This document shows, piece after piece, positions 42,952 to 51,703 of a stretch of DNA of 56,398 bases. Made by a program: the position numbers and the translations under genes. How positions within the stretch are numbered: the stretch's first letter is position 1; the number at the start of each line of letters is the position of its first letter. Below the pieces are notes generated by a model. That model saw nothing but the letters and a program-made list of their open reading frames with translations. It did not search any database and had not been told where the DNA came from. Source of the DNA: Saccharothrix sp. (GTDB lineage Bacteria; Actinomycetota; Actinomycetes; Mycobacteriales; Pseudonocardiaceae); assembly GCF_031180885.1 (NCBI RefSeq), contig NZ_JAPSLK010000054.1, positions 1-56,398 on the forward strand, written 5' to 3'.

Positions 42952-43677
42952 ATGGCTGGTAAGGACAAGGCGGCGGCGAAGGCAGCGGCCAAGGAGCGCC
43001 GCGCGGCGGCGAAGGCCCGACGGGGCCAGATCTTCGAGGCGTTCAAGATGCAGCGCCGCGAGGACAAGGCGCTCGTGCCGCTCATGCTGCTGTGCCTGCT
43101 GGGCGCGACGGCGGCGGCGTTCCTCATCGGCCTGATCTGGGACATGCAGTGGGTCCTGCTGCCCCTGGGCATCGCGGTCGGCGCGCTCCTGGCGGTGATC
43201 GTCTTCGGTCGTCGGGTGCAGCGCACCGTGTACGCCAAGGCCGACGGCCAGCCCGGCGCCGCAGGCTGGGCCCTGGACAACCTCCGCGGCCGCTGGCGCG
43301 TGACGCAGGGCGTGGCCGGCACCACCAGCGCCGACATGGTCCACCGGGTCATCGGCCGCCCCGGCGTGGTCCTGGTAGCCGAAGGCGCCCCGCACCGCGT
43401 AAAGGGCCTCCTCGCGCAGGAAAAGAAGCGAGTGGCTCGCGTCATCGGCGAAACCCCGATCTACGACGTCATCGTGGGCAGCGAAGAGGGCCAGGTCCCC
43501 CTCCGCAAGCTCCAAAGCCACCTGATGAAGCTCCCCCGCAACATCACCGCCGCCCAGGTGGACACGTTGGAGAACCGCCTCCAGGCCCTAGCCAGCCGAG
43601 GCGCCGCCCTCCCCAAGGGCCCCCTCCCCCAGGGCGCCAAGATGCGCAACATCCAACGCGCCATGCGCCGCCGCTAA
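42952..43677 (+). CDS. DUF4191 domain membrane protein
   Basis: 241 aa from ATG 42952. A lysine/alanine-rich basic N-terminus (residues 1-35) precedes two membrane helices (VPLMLLCLLGATAAAFLIGL and VLLPLGIAVGALLAVIVF), then a soluble domain with GRPGVVLVAEG and VPLRKLQSHLMKLP. The family is confined to actinobacteria and uncharacterised. Divergent from uvrD2. The basic start may contact nucleic acid or lipid heads. Confidence 0.85.
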   Translation: MAGKDKAAAKAAAKERRAAAKARRGQIFEAFKMQRREDKALVPLMLLCLLGATAAAFLIGLIWDMQWVLLPLGIAVGALLAVIVFGRRVQRTVYAKADGQPGAAGWALDNLRGRWRVTQGVAGTTSADMVHRVIGRPGVVLVAEGAPHRVKGLLAQEKKRVARVIGETPIYDVIVGSEEGQVPLRKLQSHLMKLPRNITAAQVDTLENRLQALASRGAALPKGPLPQGAKMRNIQRAMRRR

Positions 43678-43924
43678 CCCCACCCAGCCTCTCCCACCTC
43701 CCCGGAAGCCCAGCCCCGCTTCCGGTTGTCACCTACGCCAAGATTCACCCGATGCTGCGAACTCTCCGCAATACGGGCACGATTCCGCCCTGAAGATCGT
43801 TGCCGTAATGAACATGGAGCGCGGCACGGCGAAAGCCACGCACACCACGCCCACCCGCACCGCAAAACAACCGGGTACACCAGCCGGCCACACCCACCGC
43901 GATGAGCACGTCCGCCAGCCCCAC
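43678..43924. other. Gene-free spacer
   Basis: Contains AT-richer sequence near 43740-43830 and no protein-like frame. It leads into a cluster of tandem repeats. No terminator hairpin is evident after the DUF4191 gene. Confidence 0.3.
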
Positions 43925-43975
43925 CGCGGCACGCACGACGCCGCGGCACGCACGACGCCGCGGCACGCACGACGC
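43925..43975. repeat. Three perfect 17-bp tandem repeats
   Basis: The unit CGCGGCACGCACGACGC is repeated exactly at 43925-43941, 43942-43958 and 43959-43975. Non-coding. Confidence 0.9.
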
Positions 43976-43977
43976 GA

Positions 43978-44023
43978 GTCGGGTGCGTAACGCGAGGTCG
44001 GTCGGGTGCGTAACGCGAGGTCG
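43978..44023. repeat. Two perfect 23-bp tandem repeats
   Basis: Two exact copies at 43978-44000 and 44001-44023, beginning GTCGGGTGCGTAACGCGAGG. Similar GCGAGGTCGAGGG pieces continue to about 44070, so the array decays to the right. Confidence 0.85.
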
Positions 44024-44133
44024 AGGGCGCGGCAGGTCGAGAGGGCGCAGCGCGAGGTCGAGGGAGTCGAGCGAAGCGTGCGCGGGGCGGCTGCCTGGAC
44101 CCACGAGCCGAACCCGAAAGCCGAACCGGCGAG

Positions 44134-44231
44134 GCGGATGACTACCGTGCCCAAGTCCGCAGCGCATGCGGATGACTACCGTGCCCGAGGCCTCAGCGCA
44201 TGCGGATGACCACTGTGCCCGAGGCTTTGTC
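44134..44231. repeat. 34-bp tandem duplication of the RDD gene 3' end
   Basis: GCGGATGACTACCGTGCCC starts at 44134, recurs at 44168, and with two changes at 44202, where it is the coding 3' end (SGTVVIRMR). The period is exactly 34 bp. The two outer copies lie beyond the stop and are non-coding. Confidence 0.8.
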
Positions 44232-44666
44232 GTGGAGGCAGCGGCCGTCGGCGTCCCAGACCACGGCCGGGATGATGGGGAAGATCAGCAGCGTGCGGAG
44301 GGCGGCTCGGGGCAGGCCCACCGTCGGGGAGCCGTCCAGGCGGGCCACGCGGAGGCCGAAGACGGCGTGGCCGGGGGTGAAGCCGAAGAAGCCGACGGCG
44401 ATGACCGTGATGGCGAACCAGGCGAGCAGGCTCCAGTTGCGGGGCAGCTCCGGATAGGTGAAGACGCTGGCCACGCCCATCGCGAGGGCGAAGTCGAGGA
44501 GGATCGCGAAGGCACGGCGGCCGGTGCCGGCGATCGAGCCTGGGCCCGACTGGGGCAGGCCCAGGCGTTCGCCGCGCCACCGCTGGGCGGTGCCGTCGTC
44601 GGAGTCGGCCCCCGGCTCGAGTGCCGAGCGGGGTCCTGACAGCCACGAACCGGTCCACTTGCTCAC
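44193..44666 (-). CDS. RDD family membrane protein
   Basis: A 157-aa protein. The N-terminal ~45 residues are hydrophilic. The RDD signature arginine and aspartates are in GTGRRAFAILLDFALAMGV. Two or three helices follow (WSLLAWFAITVIAVGFF; LRTLLIFPIIPAVVW), with the TPGHAVFGLRV loop between. Function is unknown; some family members are ion exchangers. It is divergent from glnA, as in M. tuberculosis. Its 3' end has been duplicated downstream. Confidence 0.88.
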   Translation of the reverse strand: MSKWTGSWLSGPRSALEPGADSDDGTAQRWRGERLGLPQSGPGSIAGTGRRAFAILLDFALAMGVASVFTYPELPRNWSLLAWFAITVIAVGFFGFTPGHAVFGLRVARLDGSPTVGLPRAALRTLLIFPIIPAVVWDADGRCLHDKASGTVVIRMR

Positions 44667-44735
44667 CCCACCAGAGTAAGGCCGTGCTCAGCGGGTGAGG
44701 ATGGGCAGGTCGGGTTGCCCGTCCCGGGCGGCCCG

Positions 44736-44773
44736 TTAACACTGGCGAAACATCAGGGTGATTGCTGGGCAAC
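44736..44773 (+). promoter_or_regulatory. GlnR-binding box upstream of glnA
   Basis: TTAAC-N6-GAAAC-N6-GTGAT-N6-GCAAC, with correct 6-base spacers throughout, matches the actinobacterial GlnR consensus gTnAc-n6-GaAAc repeated twice, with about one mismatch per block. It lies 91 bases before the glnA start and 70 bases before the divergent RDD gene. Nitrogen-limitation control of glnA is therefore likely. Confidence 0.65.
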
Positions 44774-44863
44774 ACCGCGGTCTTAGCGTCGGCCCCGATG
44801 GCAGGCCGCCAGACACCGCGGCGAACAACCACGCCCCCCACCGCAGTAGAGGAGTCGACGAGG

Positions 44864-46288
44864 GTGTTCAAGAATCCCGACGAGGTCCTGAAGTTCATCT
44901 CCGACGAGGGCGTGAAGTTCGTCGACGTCCGCTTCAGCGACCTGCCCGGCGTGATGCAGCACTTCACGCTCCCCGCGTCCGCCTTCGACGCCGACGCCAT
45001 CGCCGAGGGCCTGGCGTTCGACGGCTCCTCCGTGCGCGGCTTCCAGTCGATCCACGAGTCGGACATGCTGCTGCTGCCCGACCTGTACACCGCGCGCATC
45101 GACCCGTTCCGGATCGAGAAGACGCTGATCGTCAACTTCTTCGTGCACGACCCGTTCACCCGCGAGCCCTACAGCCGCGACCCGCGCAACATCGCGCGCA
45201 AGGCCGAGCAGTACATCACCGAGTCGGGCATCGCCGACACCGCGTACTTCGGCGCCGAGGCGGAGTTCTACATCTTCGACTCGATCCGCTTCGACACCAC
45301 CGCCAACGCGTCCTTCCACGAGATCGACTCGATCTCCGGCTGGTGGAACACCGGCCGTGAGGAAGAGGGCGGCAACCGCGGCTACAAGGTCAAGTACAAG
45401 GGCGGCTACTTCCCGGTCACCCCGACCGACCACTACGCCGACCTGCGCGACAAGATGGTCCTGAACCTGGAGAGCAACGGCTTCTCCGTCGAGCGCGCGC
45501 ACCACGAGGTGGGCACCGCCGGCCAGGCCGAGATCAACTACCGGTTCAACACGCTGCTGCACGCGGCCGACGACCTGATGCTGTTCAAGTACATCATCAA
45601 GAACACGGCGTGGCAGGCGGGCAAGACCGTCACCTTTATGCCGAAGCCGCTGTTCGGCGACAACGGCTCGGGCATGCACACCCACCAGTCGCTGTGGAAG
45701 GACGGCGCGCCGCTGTTCCACGACGAGTCCGGCTACGCGGGCCTGTCCGACACCGCGCGCCACTACATCGGCGGCATCCTGCACCACGCGCCGTCGCTGC
45801 TGGCGTTCACCAACCCGACGGTGAACTCCTACCACCGCCTGGTGCCGGGCTACGAGGCCCCGGTGTCGCTGGTCTACTCCCAGCGCAACCGCTCGGCGTG
45901 CGTCCGCATCCCGATCACCGGCAACAACCCGAAGGCCAAGCGCATCGAGTTCCGCTGCCCCGACTCGTCGGGCAACCCGTACCTGGCCTTCTCGGCCATG
46001 GTGATGGCGGGCCTGGACGGCGTGAAGAACAAGATCGAGCCGCCGGCCCCGATCGACAAGGACCTCTACGAGCTGCCCCCGGAGGAGGCCCGCGACGTCA
46101 AGCAGGTCCCGGCCTCGCTGGACGCCGTGCTGGACAACCTGGAGAGCGACCACGAGTTCCTGCTCGAGGGCGGCGTCTTCACGCCGGACGTGATCGACAC
46201 CTGGATCGCGTTCAAGCGCGAGCAGGAGATCGACCCGCTGCGCCTGCGCCCGAACCCGTACGAGTTCGCGCTGTACTACGACGTGTGA
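44864..46288 (+). CDS. glnA: Glutamine synthetase type I
   Basis: 474 aa from GTG 44864; the longer reading to 44762 crosses the GlnR box. Motifs are FDGSSVRGF, GAEAEFYIFD, MHTHQSLW, NRSACVRIPI and the adenylylation loop DKDLYELPPEE with Tyr402. This is the GSI-beta form that forms dodecamers and makes glutamine from glutamate, ammonia and ATP. GlnE, encoded at 48497-51439, adenylylates that Tyr. Two consecutive terminators follow. Confidence 0.97.
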   Translation: MFKNPDEVLKFISDEGVKFVDVRFSDLPGVMQHFTLPASAFDADAIAEGLAFDGSSVRGFQSIHESDMLLLPDLYTARIDPFRIEKTLIVNFFVHDPFTREPYSRDPRNIARKAEQYITESGIADTAYFGAEAEFYIFDSIRFDTTANASFHEIDSISGWWNTGREEEGGNRGYKVKYKGGYFPVTPTDHYADLRDKMVLNLESNGFSVERAHHEVGTAGQAEINYRFNTLLHAADDLMLFKYIIKNTAWQAGKTVTFMPKPLFGDNGSGMHTHQSLWKDGAPLFHDESGYAGLSDTARHYIGGILHHAPSLLAFTNPTVNSYHRLVPGYEAPVSLVYSQRNRSACVRIPITGNNPKAKRIEFRCPDSSGNPYLAFSAMVMAGLDGVKNKIEPPAPIDKDLYELPPEEARDVKQVPASLDAVLDNLESDHEFLLEGGVFTPDVIDTWIAFKREQEIDPLRLRPNPYEFALYYDV

Positions 46289-46307
46289 TCCGGTTCTGAC
46301 CGGTCGG

Positions 46308-46341
46308 AAGGCCCGGTGCCCCTCGTGGGACACCGGGCCTT
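46308..46341 (+). terminator. glnA terminator
   Basis: AAGGCCCGGTG pairs with CACCGGGCCTT (11 bp), followed by TCCGC. It lies 20 bases after the glnA stop. Confidence 0.75.
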
Positions 46342-46370
46342 TCCGCATCCGCGACAGGGGAAACACAAGA

Positions 46371-46417
46371 AAAGCCTCCCGCGACTCGCTCCTGTTCGAG
46401 GAGTCGCGGGAGGCTTT
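46371..46417. terminator. Bidirectional terminator with 17-bp perfect stem
   Basis: AAAGCCTCCCGCGACTC (46371-46387) pairs perfectly with GAGTCGCGGGAGGCTTT (46401-46417). A-rich and T-rich ends allow function on both strands, between glnA and the convergent DUF4352-like gene. Confidence 0.85.
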
Positions 46418-46439
46418 CGACGTTGTCGGAAGAGCTGGG

Positions 46440-47072
46440 CTACCGGGGCACCGGGACGCCGGTCACCGACACCTCGCCGCCCGTGGGGGCGAGTTGGCCG
46501 ATGATGCCGGAGAACGTGAGCGTCAAAGCCCCCGCCTGGGCCGGCGCCCGCTGGTCCAGCTCGACGTACCCGGTGATGCTCGAGTTCCTCGCGATCGAAG
46601 CGGGCCACTTGCTGGTGGACAACGACGCGCTGTAGTTGCGCTTGGTGTCGTCAACGGCCGAAACGGACGCCAGGGGCAGGTCCATCTTCGCCGTGCTGGC
46701 GTTTATGGCCGTCACGTGCAGCCGCAGGCGCCCGCCTGCGTTCTCCACGCGCGTCACCTCCACCGTCAGCAGTCCCCGGGCGATCTTCCACGAGCCGGTG
46801 GCGACCTTCGTCTCCACCGTCGTGGTCGGGGTTTCCTCCGTGGTGGTGGTCGTGCCGCCCAGGGCGCCGTCGAGGTCCGTTGCGGAGGACGTCGACGACG
46901 TGGTGGTGGGCGCGCTGGAGCGGAGGGTCACGCTGACCGCGCCGATGCCCACCGTGCCCGCGGTCGCCGCCTGGATCACGCCCAGCAGGACGAGCACGCC
47001 CAGCACGACCAGGCCGACCTTGAGCGCGGCGTTGTTCTTCTTGCGGTGGTGATGGTGGATCTCGTCGTCCAT
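46440..47072 (-). CDS. Membrane-anchored DUF4352-like protein
   Basis: 210 aa from ATG 47072. The cytoplasmic start contains four consecutive histidines (EIHHHHRKK), followed by one helix (VGLVVLGVLVLLGVIQAA) and a Ser/Thr-rich linker (residues ~55-95). The outer beta-sandwich resembles DUF4352/telomeric-like Ig folds (LRLHVTAINASTAKMDLPL; ITGYVELDQRAPAQA). Such proteins are cell-surface lipoprotein-like factors without assigned roles. The longer frame from 47294 is not supported. It ends GVPVPR. Confidence 0.7.
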   Translation of the reverse strand: MDDEIHHHHRKKNNAALKVGLVVLGVLVLLGVIQAATAGTVGIGAVSVTLRSSAPTTTSSTSSATDLDGALGGTTTTTEETPTTTVETKVATGSWKIARGLLTVEVTRVENAGGRLRLHVTAINASTAKMDLPLASVSAVDDTKRNYSASLSTSKWPASIARNSSITGYVELDQRAPAQAGALTLTFSGIIGQLAPTGGEVSVTGVPVPR

Positions 47073-47269
47073 GACGTCCTTCGTCCGGGCGCACGCGTGC
47101 GAACGTTCATCTCCCCCAGAGCCAAGACAGTCTCCGCAGAACCGGCCCCTCGCGTCAATGCGCGGGACCGGATAGCAACCCCTGTCCCACGCTCCGTGGC
47201 CGCTCGGGGACAGCGCGTAGACCAGGGGTAGGTCGTCGCACGTTCGTGGTGGGCGGTTAGGGTCGCGCC

Positions 47270-47482
47270 GTGTCTGATGACGTCGCAACCGCACAGGTGC
47301 TGTCCACCAACATCTTCGACTCCGCCGCCGAGGCGATCGAGGCGATCGGCGCCGCCGACGTGCTCGGCCTGGGCGTCAAGGTCTCCAACCGGCTGGTGCC
47401 GGACGAGGACGGAGACGACTCGTTCGTGGAGGAGTGGGTGGTCGAACTGCTCACCTCCGTTCCCACGGTCGACGAGGACTGA
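47270..47482 (+). CDS. Small acidic protein, unknown
   Basis: 70 aa from GTG 47270. Very acidic (EDGDDSFVEEWVVELL), no cysteine, no membrane segment. The alternating pattern AAEAIEAIGAADVLGLGVKVSNRL suggests a small alpha/beta fold. A hairpin (47493-47526) follows the stop, which supports a real gene. No family is recognised. Confidence 0.55.
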   Translation: MSDDVATAQVLSTNIFDSAAEAIEAIGAADVLGLGVKVSNRLVPDEDGDDSFVEEWVVELLTSVPTVDED

Positions 47483-47492
47483 GAACGGGACC

Positions 47493-47526
47493 CGGGGCCT
47501 CCCGCCGGACCGGGAAGGAGGCCCCG
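47493..47526. terminator. Hairpin after the small acidic gene
   Basis: CGGGGCCTCC pairs with GGAGGCCCCG, between the convergent small gene and the oxidoreductase gene. Confidence 0.65.
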
Positions 47527-47554
47527 ACCAACCCACACACCGGCCGACCAACCC

Positions 47555-48484
47555 TCAGACGGTCAGCACGATCTTGCCGCGCACGCGCCTGCCTTCGAGC
47601 AGCTTGTGCGCCTCCGCCGCCTGGGCCAACGGGAACGTCTGCTGCACGGTGACGCGGAGGTCGCCGCTCTCGGCGTGCCTCGCCAGCCACTCCAGGTCCG
47701 CCTGCACGGGCTTGGCGTAGGCGTACGTGCCGCCGATCTCCAGCACGTTGGTGTCCACGATGGACACGATCCGCGCCGCGTCCCGCACCAACGCGGGCGA
47801 GTCGTTCAACGCGGCGCCGCCCACGCAGTCCAGTGCGACGTCCACCTTCCCGTCGCCGCCGACGAGTTCGGCCACGTTGTCGACCAGCGCGTCCCCGTAG
47901 GACACCGGTTCGACGCCCAGTGAGCGCAGGTAGTCGTGGTTGCGCGGGGACGCGGTGCCGATGACGCGGGACGCGCCCAGCAGGCGCGCGACCTGCACGG
48001 CCAAGTGCCCCACCCCGCCCGCGGCGGCGTGCACGAGCACGGTGTCCCCCGGCGACACGCCGACCTTGCGCAGCGCCTGCACGGCGGTGAGACCGGTCAG
48101 CGCCAGCCCGCCGGCCTCCTCGAACGACAGCGCGGCGGGCTTGTGCCACAGGCCGCGTTCGGTGGCGGCGATCAGCTCCGCGTACGTCCCGTGCTGCACG
48201 TGGTCCTTGCGCTGGTACCCGAACACCTCGTCACCCGGCTTGAACCCCTCCACGGCGGGTCCGACGGCGCGCACGACGCCCGCCAGGTCCCAGCCCGGGA
48301 CGAGCGGGAAGTGGTGCGGCAGGACGTCTTTGGCGTAGCCGAGGCGGATGAGCCGGTCGACCGGGTTCACGCCCGCCGCGCGGACCTCCACGAGGACTTC
48401 GTCGAAGTTGATCGTCGGGTCGGGCAGTTCCCGGAGCGAGAGGACGTCGACGTCTCCGAACGAGTTCTGTGCAATCGCCTTCAC
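47555..48484 (-). CDS. NADPH-dependent quinone oxidoreductase-like protein (MDR family)
   Basis: A 309-aa zinc-less medium-chain dehydrogenase/reductase. The N-terminal catalytic fold has EVLVEVRAAGVNPVDRLIR and VPGWDLAGVV. The Rossmann fold has the nucleotide loop VHAAAGGVGHLAVQVARLLGA. Structural zinc cysteines are absent, as expected of quinone reductase-like members. It likely reduces quinones or enones with NADPH; the substrate is not known. It lies 12 bp after glnE on the same strand, so it may be co-transcribed with it. Confidence 0.9.
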   Translation of the reverse strand: MKAIAQNSFGDVDVLSLRELPDPTINFDEVLVEVRAAGVNPVDRLIRLGYAKDVLPHHFPLVPGWDLAGVVRAVGPAVEGFKPGDEVFGYQRKDHVQHGTYAELIAATERGLWHKPAALSFEEAGGLALTGLTAVQALRKVGVSPGDTVLVHAAAGGVGHLAVQVARLLGASRVIGTASPRNHDYLRSLGVEPVSYGDALVDNVAELVGGDGKVDVALDCVGGAALNDSPALVRDAARIVSIVDTNVLEIGGTYAYAKPVQADLEWLARHAESGDLRVTVQQTFPLAQAAEAHKLLEGRRVRGKIVLTV

Positions 48485-48496
48485 GCACCCCAGTCT

Positions 48497-51439
48497 TCAC
48501 GAACCGTAGAAGACACGCTCGACCACGGCACGTGCCCGCCGCGTGGTGCGGCGGTAGGCGTCGAGAAACTCGCCTGGGCCGCCCGGGTGGCCCATCACCC
48601 CGGCCACCGCGGCCAGGTCGCGCCCGGCGGTCGGCAGCTGGTCGCCGGCCTTGCCGCGGACCAGGACGATCGCGTTGCGCGCCCGGGTCGCCATCACCCA
48701 CGCCTCGCGCAACGCGGTCGCGTCGTCCGCCGACACCAGCTCCGCCTCCTCGGCGGCCTGGAGCCCGCGCACGGTGGACGGGGTGCGCAGCGCGGGCACC
48801 GAGAACGAGTGCTGCAACTGCAAGAGCTGCACGGTCCACTCGACGTCCGCGAGCCCGCCTCGCCCCAGTTTGGTGTGCAGGGACGGGTCCGCGCCGCGCG
48901 GCAGCCGTTCCGCCTCGACCCGGGCCTTGATGCGCCGGATCTCCCGCACGGCCCCCGCGTCCAGGCCCTCCCGCCGGTACCGGACGGGCTCGACCATCTC
49001 CACGAACCGAGCGCCCAGCTCCGCGTCGCCGGCGATGAACCGGGCCCGCAGCAACGCCTGCGCCTCCCACAGCTCGGACCACTGCGCGTAGTACGCCCGG
49101 TAGGACTCGAACGTCCGCACCAAAGGCCCCTGCCGCCCCTCCGGCCGCAGGTCGGCGTCCACCTGCAACGGCGGGTCCTGGGACGGCGCGGACAGCAGCC
49201 GCCGGACCTTCTCCACCACCGAACTCGCCCACCGCACCGCGTTCGAGTCGGACACACCGGACATCGCCTCGCACACGAACATCACGTCCGCGTCCGACCC
49301 GTACCCCAGCTCACGCCCACCCAGCCGGCCCATGCCGATCACCGCCAGGGACGCCAACGGTTCCCCCGACGACCGCAGCACGGCGTCCAATGCGGCCTGC
49401 AACACCGCCACCCACACCTCGGACAGCGAGATGCACACCGTCCGCAGCGGCACCAGCCCCAGCAGGTCCGCCGACGCCACGCGCAGCAGCTCGTGCCGGC
49501 GCAGGGACCGGGCGGCGGCGACCGCGCGCTCCAGGTCGCTGTACCGTGACACGGTGCTGCGCAACGGGTTGCCGATCGCCATCGGGTCCCGGCCGACCAG
49601 CGCGGTGGTGTCGGCGTAGAGCCGCAGCACCTCCGGCGCCCGCACCAGCAGGTCCGGCACCAGCTTCGACGTGCCCAGCAGCGCCGCGAGCCGGTCCACG
49701 ACGGTGCCCTCGTCCCGCAACAGCCGCAGGTACCAGGGGGTTTCGGCCAACGCCTCGGACACCCGCCGGTAGGACAGCAGCCCGCCGTCCGGGTCGGGGG
49801 TCGTCGCGAGCAGGTCCAGCAGCACCGGCAGCAGCGCCGTCTGGATGCGCGCCCGCCGCGACACCCCGCGCGTCAACGCCTCGATGTGCTTCAAGGCCCC
49901 GTCCGGCGCCGCGTACCCGAGGGCGGCCAGCCGGGCCGCGGCCTCGCCGGTGGTCAGCCGCAACGCCTCGGTCGGCACGTTCGCCACGGCTTGCAGCAGC
50001 GGCCGGTAGAACAGCTTCTCGTGCAGCCGCCGCACCTGGTTCGCGCGCTTGCGGAATTCGGCGAGCAGCACCTGCCCCTCGCTCAGCCCGCCCTCGCCCT
50101 GCAACCCGGACGCGCGCGCCAGCCAGCGCAGCGCGGAGGTGTCGTCGTCGGCCGGGAACAGGTGGGTGCGCCGCAGCCGCTGGAGCTGCAACCGGTGTTC
50201 AAGCGTGCGCAGGAACCGGTAGGCGCGGCCGAAGTCGGAGGCGTCCGTGCGCCCCACGTACCCGCCGCGCCCCAACGCCGCCAACGCCGCCGTGGTCGTC
50301 GGGATCCGCAAGGCCTCGTCACCGCGCCCGTGGACGAGCTGCAACAGCTGCACGGCGAACTCGACGTCCCGCAGGCCGCCGCGCCCCAGCTTCAGCTCCC
50401 GGTCGGCCAACCCCGGCGGCACGTGGTCCTCCACGCGGCGGCGCATGGCCTGCACGTCCGGCACGAAGTCCTCGCGCTCGGCCGCCGTCCACACCAGGGG
50501 CCGCACGACCTCCAGGTACCGCTGCCCCAGCTCCCCGTCACCCGCCACCGGCCGGGCCTTGAGCAGCGCCTGGAACTCCCACGTCCGCGCCCACCGCTGG
50601 TAGTAGGACGCGTGCCCGTCCAGGGTCCGCACCAGCGCGCCCGCCTTGCCCTCGGGCCGCAGCGCCGCGTCCACCTCGAAGCACGACTGGCCCGCGACCT
50701 GCATCATCGTGCTGGCCAGCCGGGTCGCCACGGCCACGTCGCCCTCGCCGACGAACACCACGTCCACGTCGCTGACGTAGTTCAGCTCCCGCGCGCCGCA
50801 CTTGCCCATCGCGATCACCGCCAGGCGGCACTCGTCCGACCGCGGCACCTGCCGGTGCGCCACGTCCAGAGCCGCCCGCAGAGCCGCCACGGCCAGGTCG
50901 GACAGCAGCCCGGCGACGTCGTCGTAGCTCACGTACGGCAGGTCGGGCTCGACGACGTGCGCCAGGTCCTCGGCCGCGACCCGGCACAGCAGCGCCCGGT
51001 ACTCCAGCCGCAGCGCCCGCACCGCGTCCGCGCCGGTCAGCCCGTCGACGGCGGCGACCAGCACCGGCGCGAACGACTCCGCGGCCACCGGTTCCGCGTC
51101 GGCCAGCAACCGCCACCGCGCCGGGTTGGCGACCAGGAAGTCCGACAGCGCGGTGGACGACCCGAGCACCGCCAGCAACCGGCCGCGCAGCACCTCGTTG
51201 GTCCGCAACGCGTCGTCCAGCTCGGGCCACGCGGGGCCCAGCGCGACGCGAAGCCGGTCGACGCCGAGCAGCGCCAGGTCGGGGTCGGGGCTGCGGGACA
51301 ACGCCCACAGGACCGGCTCGGCCCCCTCGGTGGGTCTGCGGTCGGCCCACCACCCGGCCGCCCGCAGGTGCTCACCGCCGCGAGCCTCGGTCAGGCCGAA
51401 CCGAGCGGGGGACGTCGGGGTGCGCGCTGGATCGGTCAT
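48497..51439 (-). CDS. glnE: Bifunctional glutamine synthetase adenylyltransferase/deadenylase
   Basis: A 980-aa protein of family length. It has two nucleotidyltransferase halves: the N-terminal with LNYVSDVDVVFVGEGD (deadenylylation) and the C-terminal with LGYGSDADVMFVCEA (adenylylation). Each is followed by a GlnD-type helical region (KLGRGGLRDVEFAVQLLQL and KLGRGGLADVEWTVQLLQL). It adds or removes AMP on the GlnA Tyr402 loop. In actinobacteria GlnE is essential in some species, because unmodified GlnA drains glutamate. It sits near glnA but is not in one operon with it. Confidence 0.96.
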   Translation of the reverse strand: MTDPARTPTSPARFGLTEARGGEHLRAAGWWADRRPTEGAEPVLWALSRSPDPDLALLGVDRLRVALGPAWPELDDALRTNEVLRGRLLAVLGSSTALSDFLVANPARWRLLADAEPVAAESFAPVLVAAVDGLTGADAVRALRLEYRALLCRVAAEDLAHVVEPDLPYVSYDDVAGLLSDLAVAALRAALDVAHRQVPRSDECRLAVIAMGKCGARELNYVSDVDVVFVGEGDVAVATRLASTMMQVAGQSCFEVDAALRPEGKAGALVRTLDGHASYYQRWARTWEFQALLKARPVAGDGELGQRYLEVVRPLVWTAAEREDFVPDVQAMRRRVEDHVPPGLADRELKLGRGGLRDVEFAVQLLQLVHGRGDEALRIPTTTAALAALGRGGYVGRTDASDFGRAYRFLRTLEHRLQLQRLRRTHLFPADDDTSALRWLARASGLQGEGGLSEGQVLLAEFRKRANQVRRLHEKLFYRPLLQAVANVPTEALRLTTGEAAARLAALGYAAPDGALKHIEALTRGVSRRARIQTALLPVLLDLLATTPDPDGGLLSYRRVSEALAETPWYLRLLRDEGTVVDRLAALLGTSKLVPDLLVRAPEVLRLYADTTALVGRDPMAIGNPLRSTVSRYSDLERAVAAARSLRRHELLRVASADLLGLVPLRTVCISLSEVWVAVLQAALDAVLRSSGEPLASLAVIGMGRLGGRELGYGSDADVMFVCEAMSGVSDSNAVRWASSVVEKVRRLLSAPSQDPPLQVDADLRPEGRQGPLVRTFESYRAYYAQWSELWEAQALLRARFIAGDAELGARFVEMVEPVRYRREGLDAGAVREIRRIKARVEAERLPRGADPSLHTKLGRGGLADVEWTVQLLQLQHSFSVPALRTPSTVRGLQAAEEAELVSADDATALREAWVMATRARNAIVLVRGKAGDQLPTAGRDLAAVAGVMGHPGGPGEFLDAYRRTTRRARAVVERVFYGS

Positions 51440-51478
51440 CGACGAACACCGTAGTCCCGGATGCGCGGCGGTGAAGCG

Positions 51479-51703
51479 TCAGCGTGCCACGATCAAGTAG
51501 ATACCGAACAACACGACGGTCACGCACGCCACGAGGCACGCGCCGGCCACCCCGGTGGCCACCGCCGCGGACCCGCCGCGCTCCCGCACGTCCTCCCGCA
51601 CCGACAGCGCCCGCAGCGCCATCGCGAACAGCACCACCAGCCCCAGCACCACGCCGAGGCTCACGCCGAACACCGTGCCCAGGGCCGCCCAGTCGACCTT
51701 CAT
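51479..51703 (-). CDS. Small two-helix membrane protein coupled to Pit
   Basis: A 74-aa protein whose ATG overlaps the Pit stop (51700-51703). Two helices (about 8-31 and 46-71) flank a short charged loop (SVREDVRERGGS). No family is recognised. Tight coupling suggests an accessory subunit or a stability factor of the phosphate permease, but this is only positional. Confidence 0.7.
   Translation of the reverse strand: MKVDWAALGTVFGVSLGVVLGLVVLFAMALRALSVREDVRERGGSAAVATGVAGACLVACVTVVLFGIYLIVAR

Noticed and set aside
44134..44231. A short CRISPR array
   Set aside because: The 34-bp units are contiguous, have no spacers and derive from the 3' end of the RDD gene; no cas genes are present.
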